A stretch of DNA of 64,000 nt from Himantopus leucocephalus (Eukaryota > Chordata > Aves > Charadriiformes > Recurvirostridae). Under the pieces are notes generated by a model. It searched no databases. It worked only from the letters and a program-made list of their open reading frames with translations, and was not told the DNA's origin. Location: positions 2,431,766 to 2,495,765 of the forward strand of contig RSEF01000019.1 in NCBI GenBank assembly GCA_003993805.1. The letters run 5' to 3'. Within the stretch, counting starts at the first letter, position 1. Each line of letters opens with the position of its first letter. Of this stretch, positions 36,409 to 49,647 are shown one piece after another. The position numbers and the translations under genes were made by a program.

Positions 36409-39400
36409 ACAGCTACTTGCGTGTCAAACACACAAAAGCTCGGGGTGAGCAGTGCTGAAGAACAGTGAGGCATGATTACTAATAGCTTGCATGATTATTC
36501 CCAAACACATGCAATCTCATAATATTGCCTTCATTTGGCATAACACTGCCTGAAAACACCGAGAGGAAAACACTGTTTTGCTCTAGTGTTTTATTGATAA
36601 CTGGAAGGGGAGATACAAGCAGAATATCTGCATTGCCCCAGCAGACAAACAAAATCCCCATGTCCCGCAGGTAATTACCATCTCCTAATTGGGTTTGAAA
36701 ACAGGAGATTTGAGTCTGAATGCATGGAGTTTGCACCAAAATGAACAATTACTTGTCTGAGGGATTCAGTGGTTTCAAAACACAACAGGAAGAGACTGAA
36801 ACTGAGGCTGAACTGAGACTTTACCTGTGAGTTTGCAGATAGCCCTTACAGACCTTCACTAATGAGCTGGCTACTTTTACTAGTTGGAATCAGAATCCAT
36901 ACTCACCCCTATTGTCATTTTTATCTGCCACTCTAGGCTCATTACATCAGTTTAACTAATGGCAATTAATATGAAAATTAAAATTGATAGCAGAATTAAG
37001 TACTTGGAAGACAGTCACTGTTCCTGCATAACTCTAGCATGTCTAATTACTGTTGTAACAAAATCCCAGTAACAACTCACGCGTTCCAGGCCAGCCCTGA
37101 CACCTCTTCCCTGCTGCAGTCCCCCACCTGGCCCTTGCATCTGCGAGACGACACTCCCCAGCCTTCCCCGCCGGGTTCACTCATCACACTCCTGTGCAGC
37201 AGCCAAATTTGAGACCTTTGAAGATGCTGTGACAGGCTTATCCCCTACCTTGCTGTTGATGCATGCAAAGACTTTATAGCATGGCTTACAATAGAGAGAT
37301 CAAAAAAAAAAAGACACAGGCTTGCTCAATATCAATACAGACCTCTTCAAAAAGTCAGGTTTTCTGTCAACAGACTGTCAAAGTCCTATACCTGATACAG
37401 GAGGAAAGGAAAACCACTAGACCTTGGGGTTTCATTTCTTCGTGGATTGGTTCACAAAATATCTACTTTGCCAATCCAGTTGCTTAATTATTCAGCGTTC
37501 GTATAATACTTTGAAGGCACAAGCTGTATCCCAGAGTTAAAATATTATTACGAACAGGGTTCTGACATCTTCCAGCCTTCACTCAGCAGCACTTTATTTG
37601 CACCAACATTATTGTGACAATAGCCTCTCACACTAGATCATCGGCAATGTCCAAACTTCCACCCATGACATGCAGCTTAAGACTCATCTACTTGAAGTGA
37701 GCTGGCAGAATTAGAATTATCTTCAATATTTCCATTGCCAAGGCACCAGACACACTTTACAAACATCTTTTCAGCAAGGGACTGTGTCGGTTTACTGATA
37801 GAATAATCAACATAAATCTGCAAAACTCTTTTGCTGACATTATTGATAGGGAACAAAACAGAGTGTTAAACACACTCAGCCCTCTTTCCCCCAGTGCAGC
37901 TTATCTGGAGTTGCTTTGTAGAGAGGATGTTATGATTTTATGCTGGTGTGTCTAATTTTATATTGATACCTGCTGTGTATGAGCAGAGCTATAACTGTGT
38001 TGTGCCCAAGAGCTATCCTTACTATGCACTGACTATGCTGTAACTACCTCCGTCGTACACTTATAAACGGTTCCAAGCAGTGAAATAACATCTGTATTGA
38101 TCTAAAGAACATTTTATTGATTAAACACTGCAGAAGAAACCATATGAAATGCAGGCCCATTATTTAACAATGTCTTTCCAGTACCTGTGTTGGAAATACA
38201 CGAACATGAGGCTGTTAAATTTTTTTTATCCAACGGTTCCCACTGAGATTGCTGCAATGACACAAAGCCAAATTGCTAAGCTTTGGGTTTACCCCCCTTC
38301 TATTCTCTTCTATAAGGGGAATGGAAAGATCTACACATGAAGAATGCTTCCGGATATTGACATTAAAAGGACAAGACAGTATGAAAGTGCATCTCCATAC
38401 TTTCTACGGCAAGATGGCGCACAGGTCTAGGACAGGAGATTGGTGTGATTGAGCAACCTTTTGAGAGGGACAGCTTATACAGATCTCCACTGGCCTGCAC
38501 TTTAACAGCTTTCAATGTGTTTAGTGTCAAATTAAAAAGCTATTGCATCACGTTGAAGGGCCAACCATCTTCAAGGTTCTGTACTTATTCCTGCAGGTAG
38601 AGGAGGGGGATTTGGAAGAGAGCCACAGGAGTGGCACATGAGGGGCAATTACCCGATTTTAAAGAAACCCACTGGCAAAAATAGCCAAGTGTTCTCAGGT
38701 ATAGCACAGAGCAGGAGAAACTTGGCATACAGGCACAGGGGATCAGCACAAGGCTGTCTCCTGGCAGCAGCTGACAATTTACCATACCTTTTAGTTCGTA
38801 TCTTACATTCCTTTTTGTTCCTGAAGAGAAATTCAGAAAACACCAACTGACATCTCTGCCAGGAAACAGGAAATGTAAATAAAACCCAGTGGCCTCTTGG
38901 GAAACCCAAATTCAAAGGCTTTCAGACTCAATCTCCACACAGCTCTGAACTCCCCAAGATTGTAGGAGTCTGTTCTTGTATGAGAAATACAGTATCAATT
39001 GTTTTACCATTGATGTTGTGTTGCAAGGGGAAAGATACCACAAGAAGGTGATGAAAATCTAAGTCAGGAAACTGGATGAAATCAATGCTTGGGGGACAGA
39101 AAGGAAACAATGTGATACGATCCAGGATTCTGACATCGTTCAGTGAAGGTCTGGCAAGCTATTATGGTATGGACTCATTTTGAATGTTTCTAGTTATATT
39201 TATCTTAAGCAGAGAAAAAAATCTAGTGATTTTGATATCACAGGAATACTAATGTAGGTTTATATGTGTATCAGTTGGGAGAGAAACCCAGTCATTGTAT
39301 AGGAACCTGAGGAACGAAAGGCCTGGTAAGACTGGTGAAGTCAGCTCCATGAAGATAACTTCCCTTTTGTTTTTTGGTTTAGTTAGTTGGTTTTGTTTTT

Positions 39401-39541
39401 CCCTCCCTCCCTTCTATAGTCTTTAAATCTTTTCTCTATTGAAGAAATTAAGATGAATTATGTCAGACTGAGTGAACCCAAGCTAGACAGTCAACTGAAG
39501 AAACTATTTTCTGTTCTGGTGTTTTGTTTTTTTAACACCAG
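36409..39541. other. Noncoding stretch, nothing recognised
   Basis: AT-leaning unique sequence. A minus-strand donor-like GTAGGG beside 37248 pairs with a T-rich acceptor at about 37294, defining a 36-bp segment that is too weak to list as an exon. Confidence 0.5.
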
Positions 39542-39628
39542 AAATCGATACCACCTGCCAAATGATATCTTCTAAAATACCTCTTGCCAGGCTGAGACAG
39601 TGGAAGCCAGTGCTGGAGCACACAGCAG
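39542..39628 (+). other. Candidate 87-bp exon, plus strand
   Basis: A T-rich acceptor (GTTTTGTTTTTTTAACACCAG, AG at 39540-39541) is followed after 87 bases by ACAGCAG and GTAACA (donor at 39629). A second donor, TTTG then GTAAGTC at 39689, would give a 147-bp exon. One plus frame is open through both. The downstream part overlaps a MIR-like fragment, so the second donor may simply come from that repeat. The product is not recognised. Confidence 0.14.
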
Positions 39629-39639
39629 GTAACAGGAAA

Positions 39640-39720
39640 GGACCTGAATTGCAGCACCTCTACCTCCAAAGACTCATTATGGTCTTTGGTAAGTCTCTTT
39701 ACATCTCTTTCCAAACCAGC
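39640..39720 (+). repeat. Possible MIR/L2-type fragment
   Basis: GACCTGAATTGCAGCACCTC, then GACTCATTATGGTCTTTGG, then TAAGTCTCTTTACATCTCT parallels the MIR order GACCTGGGTTCAAATCCC, TAGCTGTGTGACCTTGGG, CAAGTCACTTAACCTCTCT. The resemblance is in order and spacing more than identity, so confidence is low. Confidence 0.3.
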
Positions 39721-40354
39721 ATTATGGATTCAATTCAGAATGGGAGACTCTGCCCTAGCTTTGTTAGGAGGCTTATTTTGAAGATTAAAAGTATTACAGA
39801 AATATTACTACCAGGGCTAGAAAAGAAATTTTTTTTCCCCAGGCTGTACAATGTCTTTTTAAATCTTATCCCAAGTACAGAAAAACAGTTGGGCTTTTTG
39901 GTGTGTTTTTCTTTTTTCCCCAAATACACACACCTCTCTCTATTTAGCCTCTCTTGCACACACCCTTCCCAATTTTGGTTTGCATTAATAACCATTCTGA
40001 ACATAAGAAAGTTATGTCATTTAAATTATTTTTGTAATAGTTTCATATTGGTATTTTTGGGAAATAAAAACACTTTATAAAAAATAACTTCCCAGATAGT
40101 ACTTACAAATTAATGCACCCCCACTTTTTCAGGATAATAAATAGTAGGGAACATTTTTAGAAGGGATTTTGTCCCTTAGAAATAATAGCATATGAAACTG
40201 GAAATTTAAGAACACTTTGTTCTATGTGTGAAGAAAGGTTTGGTGCTTTGTAAGGATAAGCAGAACTTGAGCATTCCCTCAAGTGATGGGTTAAATTTAT
40301 GGCCTGGATTCAATCTGGACTCCTCCTCAGGGGAAGCTGGAGACCCTCTTCTGA
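39721..40354. other. Noncoding stretch, nothing recognised
   Basis: T- and A-rich unique sequence. An open plus frame reaching 40077 is hydrophobic and F/L-rich because of T-runs and is not a recognisable protein. Confidence 0.5.
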
Positions 40355-40505
40355 TTGAGGCACTGAATTAGAACCCAGTTCAACTAGGTGTAGTTCCTAG
40401 CTAGACCTCAGATACCCTAAGCCATTTTGAACAAATCATTTCCCACCTCCTTTCTCTATCTCTGATGGAGGGATAACAATGCATCTATTTCTACTTTATC
40501 TTCTA
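40355..40505 (+). repeat. MIR/L2-type ancient repeat fragment
   Basis: The segment contains ATTAGAACCCAGTTCAACTAG, then TTGAACAAATCATTTCCCACCTC, then TTTCTCTATCTCTGATGGAG, then GGATAACAATGC. The order and spacing match the MIR/L2 core (CCTGGGTTC, GGGCAAATCACTTAACCTC, TTTCCCCATCTGTAAAATGG, GGATAATAATGC). Confidence 0.5.
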
Positions 40506-41019
40506 TAACAGAATTAGGTCCTTAGAGATTCTTAGTTTCTGGGACTCAACACAAGAAGTTACACTTACATTAAATTTGGGGCAAGTCTGACAGGTAATAC
40601 TGCACACTGAATGTGGTATCTGTAAACTCTGGAAGAAGTCTGAAGGACGGTAAGTGTTTTAACCTTAGCAATTTTGCCCCAGAAAGTGCATTGCTCAGCC
40701 CCAGTTACAGCCTGAGCTGCTTCTGCAATGGCAGAATCAAACCAGCGGACTCGGAAGGAAGAACCTGTAGATTAAAGTCTTCTGGTGACATGCAGCCACT
40801 GAGGGAATGGCTGAGTCTGGCAGCAAGAATGCAATAAAACTGCAGAGATTCACCAAAGTAAAATAGAGCAGAGGTATATTTACAGGCAGACATGAGGTCT
40901 TCCCCCTTGTGGCTCTCCTTGTAATGTTTCAAGGACCTGGAAATCAACTTCAGAGCCAAGGACAGTGCTGAAATGCACTCTGGCTATGCAGCCTGGCAAA
41001 TACACACGCAAGGCCCTTA

Positions 41020-41420
41020 GGGATGTTTAGACAATTTAATGGTGGAGGGTAATGCAAATGGCGTGTTCGGAGCATTTACAAAACAAACTGATTCTCTCTT
41101 ACTGTTTTGCTACTGGAAGGAGACTTTTTTCAGCTAGTTACAGTTCATTAACTGCTACCATTGAATGATTCTTATTTTAATTTCTTTGCTCTAATTCAGA
41201 CAGGTTTCTTTTTCAGCATTCAGCCAGAGTGTAAGTTTTGGCTTAGTTAATTAAATATATAGCTAATTTACATTAATGACTATTACAGGACACCTAAAAC
41301 ATTCAGACAGTCCAATCACTTAACAGGCTGAACATTTTAATCTCATTGCTTCAAAGAGAAATGCTGCCTCATGCAACGGGAAAGCTAATGGCTCATTTCT
41401 TTGGAAAGAGCTTTGAAACA
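41020..41420. promoter_or_regulatory. Possible conserved noncoding element, enhancer-like
   Basis: Repeat-free, AT-rich block carrying an octamer ATGCAAAT (41052-41059), a palindromic TTAATTAA (41247-41254), TAATTTACATTAATG just after it, and many ATTA cores. Clustered POU- and homeodomain-type words without coding potential are typical of developmental enhancers. The motif matches are seen; activity is inferred. Confidence 0.35.
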
Positions 41421-42959
41421 CCCAAATCAAAAACTACACGTGTGGTTTTGGAAGAGGAACTATGGAGACACTTAACAAACATGCAGTGGTACAGCACAGC
41501 CATGTAAAGGGAGACTCTACAGCAGTCTAAGATAGGTAAAGTAATTTCCAGTCCAGCCTCAGGTCCAGTGAGAGCTTCCAGTAGTCAGGACCTTACAGCC
41601 CACATCTGGAAAGCTCAATGAAGGGACCCAAGTGTTTCCAAGTCTGAGATCTATGGTACTTGAATCTAATAGGCTGAAGTGAAGACACCTTTGGAGAGAC
41701 CAAGCCCTTCCCTAGTTTAGATTTAATTCAGTGTTTTATCACAAAGGTATTATGAATGCAGTATATGTTCTCACGGGATCCAGACAAATCTTGTGTCATC
41801 TCCTCTCTTCTTCAGATTTGAACAGACTGCAGGAAAAATTAGTTGCATTACCAGAGAAAACAGACTCCAGAGTGGAATAAAGCATTCAGCCATTTGAGGA
41901 ACAAATACATTAGGGATATTCACTCTCATACCACACTACATACCAAGAACGGCCCTACACAGAGCCGAATGATGGATGGAAGTCCTCTGACTGTGACACT
42001 GATTACCATTAATCACATCCACACCCACATTTTCCTGCTTTTTCACTTGAAGGTTCACTCTGAACCAAACTTAGACCAGTGGTGCCATGAGTCAGATGTA
42101 ATAAACTGAGGGCTTCTATTAACTAAACAGAAGTTAGCTACACAAGAAGTAACAGCTCTTTCTATCTTTAGTATCTCCTGATGCTTCCACATGATTGAAA
42201 GGCAACTTTAGAAACTTCGTATTAGAAAACATGGAGAATGTAGTACCCTTAGTTCTCCTGATTCAGAAGGACTCAGGTTAGTACAGGAAGATGAACACAC
42301 AGAAAACCCCGGGAATCCCAAGGCAAGCTTGTTGCCTTCCCACTGTTCATCACAGGAGGGTCACAGTTACACAACAGAACAAAGCTGAAAAAAGCAAAAC
42401 TGACCAGGGAAAAACATGTGCCTTTGCAAAGTTTATGGCACAAGCCTGACATTACTTTGGTTCAATTTTCTCTAATAGAGGCAGATGATCTCTGAAAGGG
42501 ACACAGTAATAAATACAGTAAATAAATCTGTCCACTGAAACTTTTTCCTAACAAGATCTCAGATCTTGGCACCAGGCACAATTCCAGGGTGAGGGATCAT
42601 GCTGCAGGGCAGAGCATTATACCACACGCTGATACAGCCACAAAAAAGAAAAATATCAAGAATACGATAGGCCTTGGGAGTCCAAATTTTTAAGGGGACA
42701 GTTTATTTATAAAGCCACAAATGCTTCCAGTCAAATTCCTATTGGTTTATATATAAATAGAGGAAGCGAATTAACTGTGGGAAAGGTGGAGACTAAGGCA
42801 GAACAATTGTTTTTGTTATTTCAAATGCAACCACCCCAAACAAGTTTCCCCAGTCATTTCATTGCAACTAAGCATCTGGGATATTATTGTCATCATTTTC
42901 ACTAGTCAAAAACTCTTTCTATCCTACTGAAGCTTCCCCTCCGCCTCTTGATCTCCCAG
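41421..42959. other. Noncoding stretch, nothing recognised
   Basis: Unique AT-leaning sequence. The frame at 41843-42109 has no domain or splice support. Confidence 0.5.
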
Positions 42960-43345
42960 AGCATTGTAAATATGGGACAATGTAACAGAAGCCTCAAAAT
43001 AGGCCATTACTTAAACGAACGGATGGGGTCATTTTCATTTATTTCATGGCAGCCATCCCCACCCTTTGCTTTCCTTTGAGGTCATTTTTTGATTGTCTTG
43101 CTTTGAATTCAGGCAATTTGTCCCACACTCACTGCTGTTCATGGCCTAATTAGAGTTTTAAAAGTAATTTAAACACCCTTTGCAGTGTATTGTTGATTCC
43201 CTCCAGATTGCTGGGAACATTAGCTTCAGTGTTTGTTTATTTTAACTGACTCTAAAATATCAAACATATTAGAGGTTGTACCAGATTTGGGATAATTCAC
43301 CTTTAACAATAAATTCATTACAAAAGTAAGCATCCTACTTAATTA
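42960..43345. promoter_or_regulatory. Possible conserved noncoding element, enhancer-like
   Basis: A repeat-free block with CCTAATTAGAG (TAATTA at 43147-43152), AAAGTAATTTAAAC, GTTTGTTTATTTTAAC (forkhead-like TGTTTATTT) and TTTAACAATAAATTC, with almost no CpG and no coding frame. It ends abruptly at about 43345, where a GC-richer patch begins. It resembles deeply conserved vertebrate noncoding DNA; conservation is not testable here. Confidence 0.35.
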
Positions 43346-43940
43346 GCATTGGCTTGTGCTCATGGAAAGCCCCACACCCCAAGACGACTGTGTGGCTGAA
43401 TCACATGGTGGCAGATCTCCATGCAGCAGAAGGACAAGCTGGGGAGGCATAGCCTCGGCACCCTGTAGTGCCAACGCAAGGCTGCACAGGGCAGAGTTCA
43501 CCTCTTCATCCCTAGCTTCTGGGACACCCCTGCTGCTGTCATCTGTGCTGGCTGCACTGTCACGGGCATGTGTAGGCTCCCTCAGGCACACCTTGGTCTT
43601 TCCTCTTATTGCTTCAGGCCCAAGCAGCTGGAACTAGGTGCTGGTTTTGTATGAGAGCCTTCCCTGGCAGAAGTCAAACCCTGACCTGAGCCCACAGACA
43701 AGTCCAGAAGAACCACAGCCCCCAGCACGTCAAGCCTAAGCTACATCTGCTCTCCCGCACTGTGACTCGGCAGGGATCCCAGAAGGGCTGTCCCCCTCCC
43801 TGTGCCATCTCTCTGGGCTGCTTCCATGCCAGCAGGCACGGGGAGCTCCAAGCGCTCCTCCAGACTCCAGTGAGGCTGCAGCAGAGCATCAGCACTCAGC
43901 CAGCCTGCCTCTGTCACAGCAGCACTAACAGGGACAGCGT
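43346..43940. other. GC-richer patch open on both strands
   Basis: Overlapping frames of 70-93 codons lie on both strands (43356-43637 plus, 43343-43591 minus, 43674-43895 minus). Peptides are serine/proline/alanine-rich without domains. This is probably low stop density from base composition. The boundary with the AT-rich block to the left is sharp. Confidence 0.4.
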
Positions 43941-46900
43941 GACATGGTACAAGAAACCTGAATCAGATCAAACATAGAAACATTCTAACCACCTTTATAT
44001 TGGTACCTTTAACTGAAAATTACTATGTGCAAATTGTGTAAACAGAATTAATTGTATAAGAAGTAATTATGATATAGCAGGAACCAGCACCACGAATTTG
44101 GGAAAAAATTAAGTGGAAAAAAATTAGCAGCAGTTTACAGAAAAGAATTAATACTACAATATATTTACAGTCTGCAGATTCATTTCTTTTATCTTCTATA
44201 TCTCCCTTTGAAAAGAGAAACAATTTTATGGAAAAAACAACCAACCCACTACTACACAGTCCTGCACTTTGCAAATACCCTATTACTTGCGCAAGCAAAA
44301 AGTTGGTGTCTAATTCCCAGTAAAGATTTGACACCACTTTCCACAATGAGCATTCTTATAAGCAATTGAAACTGAACTATACTGGTCAGAGAAGTACCTA
44401 TAGTTACATCAGTGAGGGTTAACAACCACTCCTACCTGGCATGTTTACTTATGTGCTTATGCATTAATACTCTGATTAAGCCAGCTAAGAACAGGAAAGC
44501 AGCTGTACCTGGGTTCATCAAGCCAAGTACCCTCTCTTCAACAAGGGCTGTAAGTGGACACCTAGAGATGAGTAAGAACTGTGCAAATGCCTATGGCACT
44601 TCCCAAGTACTCTCACAGCCTCTGACCATTTTCAGCTCAAGGAATTTCTTGAATCTAATATTGTCTATCCAGTAACACTCATAGATGTCTTCTTCAAATA
44701 CTGTGCAAGTTCTCTGTCCCCCACATACTCTTTTTGAAAATACAACAGTCTTTGGCAAGGGGTTTTACAGACCTAACACTTCTTCTGTTTTTCTTGAACA
44801 CAATTGCTTCAATTTTTAATGACATAATTTTATTTTCCATCTATTCCTTTCCTAAAAACTTTTTTTTTTGTTATTATTTGCTTTTCCAGTAGCTATAGAG
44901 TATTGAGCTGATGTTTTCATGGAATTCAAGTGTGCTCTGAATTGTGGCACACATTTTTTGTACAGCTATACCACTTCAGAAATGAACAGTTTTACTTCCT
45001 AATGTGGTTACCAGTACCTCATTGCAGCTTTAAAGAGACCAAATACTTTTACACCAGTGTAACCAGATCTGTACTGGAGGCTGTTCTAATTGAATCACAT
45101 GTTAGTGTACCAGTTTTAAACTGAAATACTTAGCAAGGCAGAAGCCAGTACAGAGACCAGCCAAAACCAAACTATCATTTTACTGCCTAAGAAACACTGG
45201 CTTGGAGCAGCAGCCCGAGTCAATCAGCACTGTTCATCAGAGCCAGTGTGCCCTGCTCACGTAAAAGCCACTCCCTTACTTCCCCTCTATTAATACTCTG
45301 TGCTTTTGTTTACCCAAAAGAGCTTGTATACAGTGCTCAGACTCTAACACATCAAAGTATTAATGAAGAGTTTTTAAACCGTCAGGCTGGCATTGAAAGT
45401 TGAGAAACAATTTCTCCCTTAGGTTTCCATGGTTACTGCATCTCCGAAGTGCAATTCAAGTCACTTATGTCATAATTTGCTCCAGGTAGCTTCCCGAGCT
45501 ATCACTGAGGTATTGTCCCCCTTTGGATTATTAAGCATATGGCAGAGACAGTCACTGTAACCCTAATTCTTCTCACTGGTGTTCCCGGGCAGCATCCCGG
45601 GGTGGCTGAAAGGTGGACTGAGCATGTCTTGCAGTGGGGTGAGCTGCTGCCTTCTGGGGCACAGCCAGTGATGGCTCTTGCTCTTGAGTCCAACAGGACC
45701 CAAGCGGGTCTTTGCAGATTTTTAGGTCAGGTGTTCACAGCTCAAACCTGGCCTGGCAAGAGGCAATGAGATTCTGTCTACGGCTGAATGAGCTTTCAAC
45801 TAAGACATGTTTACTGATGGCTTTTACAAGGCAGTGGATAGCACTGCAGGCGCAGGTTGGTGACCTCCCACGGCTGTATTTGACATGCTCAAAGGCCTTC
45901 AGGGCATCATTGTGTTTCTGCAAATCCAGTGCTAAAACTCCAGAGAGCCTGCCAGACTAAAGCCAATGAGAACCCACTTAAAGAGCAGCATAAAGAAACA
46001 TGAGAAACACGCAGCAGCTTGTAAAATGCACATCCGTAAGTGTAGCTGGCAGATAACCAAATAATTAGTGAAGACAACAATAACTATGTATAAAAAAGCC
46101 CTTAGAACAGCTGAGATTACAGGTCTAACATTTTCCAGCTACCCAGTCCCACAGATAATACTACAGTAATAGAAATCACCAAGGAGACACTTCAGGCCCA
46201 CCGGGATAGGAGCCTGTGCAGCAGAGATGCAGAAGGCAATGCATTACAGACTAAAGCTTATAAGAACCAGTTAATTTAAATAATGTGCAGGCAGCAGGGC
46301 AGCACGGTTCAACACATTTGGGGCTCAATCACGAGATGGAAAGCAAAAGCTTCAGATCAGTCTACAAGAAACAGATCTAAACACTGATGCTCAAGAACAT
46401 GAGAATTCTGTTACATATTCAGGGCTACAGTCTGCCATCCCATTCCTCCCTGAATAGGGTGCCCTGTCCCAGGAATGAAAGGGCACTATCCAAAGCAGAT
46501 TATCTCCTTATGAAGAACAATCACGCACAATCAAGCCAGACATTCCTTAAGTGAGATGTAATTTCAAGTTTCCTAAATTCAAGTATCTTGAAAGGCCAAT
46601 TGCTGAGCTGCTGTCAGCTGAAAACAAGGCTCGCTCAAGCATCTGGAAGTCTAGAGGATGAGGCAGTCTTTATTCATTTTTAAGGATCATGTCTTAAGGA
46701 ATTAATTCAGACTGAAGGAGAGTACACTACCAAAGAAGAAATACAGGGAGGTGAAAACCATTGTGATTAATAAACACTGAAAATAACATGAAATTTACTT
46801 CTTCCAGGCACTTTACTACATTCAGTTAAAAGTGTTTTAATTTCTGATCAGTCTAGCTATGTTTATCTACAAACATGTAAAATGACATTATATGTCCCTT

Positions 46901-49100
46901 CTGGTGGATAAAATGGCAAATAGTTAACAGCATGCAAAAATAATCAGGGCAGCAGGCAGAAAAAAAAGCTCTTTTCTAGTAGAATTTACACAGGGAACCT
47001 AGAAAGAGAGACTAATTGCTCCCTAGGACCCTCTGATTAGCTAAATCTGACTTGTAAACAGCTGCAAGATCATGATATCAAGGAGTGGGTACCTCTGTTT
47101 TCTGTCTCACTGGCTGTTTGTGACACATTTTTCCCCTGATTTGAGCTGATTGGGCCTCTCATTTACCAATTAGGGGATGAGACTGAACAGGGAGGAACAG
47201 AGGATGATTAAAAATCTGCTCTTTGCTATTTCTGCAACAACCATGGACCATTCTCTTCCAAATTAAATCTGGCTTCTGGCTGGCAAGCTAACTGGCAAAT
47301 GCAATCTCATTCCCCCAGTGCCAGAGTGCATCAGCTGTACATATGCCATTTGTGGTCCATCTGCAGGAAACTGACATGCCAACTGCTTTCGGGTGGGCTG
47401 GGAGAGGGTACAGCACCACCAAGAAGCACGTCACTGAGCTTGCCTACTCTTACCACCCAAGTGGATAAGGTTTCAGTATCTTGTGAGACTGTGCTTTAAA
47501 ACAACTTTGGCGATTCATGCCACTTCCAAATACCTGCTTTCATAAACAGGTCTGGTTACTAAAGTATCATTCTTTAAATGGGAAGACAGTGGCAATGAAA
47601 TCTTTTCATTGTTTGAAAAATAATTATAATGCAATCTAGGAGTTCTGGCAGGTGATGTTGTGGGAAGTGTTTGTTTTCTGTTTGGTCACTCTACCTCTTG
47701 AGCTAGGGTAGGGAGTGAATGAGCTGAACCCACACTCAGGAAAAAAAGTTCAAACATAGCTATTTAAAATTCACTGAGCCAGATGAGAAGTAAAACACAC
47801 ATCCACAGGAAACCCATATTCTCCATAGGAGAATTCCTGGGCAGAGGCCTCCCACAGGAAGGCTTTATGCCAGTCTCATAACCTTTATAATTTTATAATC
47901 TCTACCTTGGGAGGAAAGGAGAGCTCTCTTCAGAATAACACGGGGCAGGGGGTGGGGTGTGGTCTGAATTACTGTGTCATATTTTTTTAAGCTCATTTTC
48001 CAGAGAGAGAAATGTCATATTATATTTATGATGTCACAGATTTTTTCAGCATGAGAGAATATTTCACATGAGTAACAGTACAGAGGTAGCAATGCCAACC
48101 AGAATTACAGCTCACTTCTCTAGCTCTGATTCAGTGAATAGGTAGAGTGAGCTGAACAGCCTTACTGCAGTAACTGAGGCCCATTTGTCCCTCTCTAATT
48201 TGTCCTAATTTGTCCCAATAGTTGTCCTAACTGGCCAATTCAGTTCAGGAGAAAAACTGTTCACAGTTACCAGTTCAAATCAAAGCAAGCTGCCAGAGTT
48301 GTAAGGGGGAGCTCACAAGGCACCTGACTGTATTATGCTTGGAGTAAGCCAGAGCTGTCAGTCTTCCACCCTTGAGTACTCACATTTGAGAAAAGCACAA
48401 GATCTTGAGTGCCTCTTGTCCTCTGTGATTGCATCTGCGCTCCGGTGCTGCCATCCTCTTGGAGTTTGGCTAAGCCCCACGATCACCAAGAGCTTGTTTG
48501 CTGTTTCCTCAGCATACACGGGGTCAATCCTTTTTTTCTTTTTTTTTTTAAGTCTTGTTTGCCTTGCCACAGCTCAAAGCAGCTGCACACAGACACTGCC
48601 TGACATTGTCAACTGGGAAATTATGTCAAACACTGGTACTCATAATGTTGACTGCAGCTTAAGCCAAATACTGCAGCAAGTGGCCTGACTGCACAGCACT
48701 GAATTAAAATGTTGCGCTTATTCATAAGCTTCCTTGACATTAATATGAATAAAATGGCAATAAGCCTATATTTTATATTCTGTCATTTCACTCTGCATGA
48801 CTAGTACTGTAACTTTGTATGCTCCCACTACACTCATACAGATTACACTTACAAATTGCCCCTCTGAATAAAGAGCACTGCGCAGGGATGACAAGTATTG
48901 ATTTTCAATCTCCTTCCAAAATGACTCTATCATTGCAAGTAAGTCAGGCAATTTGCCTCACTTTACACTTCAGGCTGTAGGCCTCAGATCACATTGACAG
49001 GCCTGATCCTTCAGGAGATGTTTAATTAGAAAAGAAATGAAAGGAATTACTGTAAATCAGCACTTAGTCAGCAGTGCCACAGAGTTTGTAAAGCTCCTTC
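43941..49100. other. Noncoding stretch with one RFX-like site, otherwise nothing recognised
   Basis: Unique AT-leaning sequence. A near-consensus RFX palindrome lies at 45423-45436 (listed separately). A short partial repetition of TAATTTGTCC occurs near 48197-48215. No coding exon was recognised. Confidence 0.5.
45423..45436. promoter_or_regulatory. RFX (X-box) palindrome-like site
   Basis: The 14-mer GTTTCCATGGTTAC matches the RFX dimer consensus GTTNCCATGGNAAC with a single mismatch. Functional RFX sites usually lie near ciliary or neural gene promoters; no promoter is visible next to this one. Confidence 0.3.
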
Positions 49101-49647
49101 CTCCCCCCCTCTCTCTCACGTACAAACTGCCTACTTTATTCCCTTATCCTCACCAGGAAGTTTGAGGTGGTAGTTTTCACGTAATAGGAATTGCTGCCTT
49201 TTCTCTAGGAAATGCCTCGGCGCGGTCCAGCCCGCGGTTTGCCCTCCCTTGGCAGCTCCTCCCGCGCGGGTGCCGCCATGCCGCGGGGGCTCACCACCAC
49301 CCACCCACACGGGCCCACCTTCCCGCCAGCGACACAGACCCACCGTGCCACGCAGCTGCCCAGCGCTTTTGCTTTCAGAGCTATCTTTGAACCTAATTAT
49401 GACTAACACGCAGTAAAAATACACCTCACCAGAAGGGAATCATAATACGGTTAAGTGCTGTGTGCACAGAGAGCCGCTGCGGTACCCCCGGCCCAAGGCA
49501 CCCCGCAGCGCCGCTCTGGGGCCAAGGCTGCCTCCAGCCCCAGGTAAAGCCTTTGGTTAAATAGGCTTCTCCCACAAACAACTCAAGTTTTTAACACTTT
49601 GACTCATGGCACTTTTGAGCTGCTGTGCGGCAGGGGGCTTCGGTTTT

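Noticed and set aside
37250..37294. 36-bp minus-strand microexon
   Set aside because: The acceptor depends on a poly(T) run from a simple A-tract and the donor is only average.
45020..45120. Ancient LINE fragment suggested by TTTTACACCAGTGTAACCAG
   Set aside because: A single palindromic word resembles a known repeat and the flanks do not continue the match.
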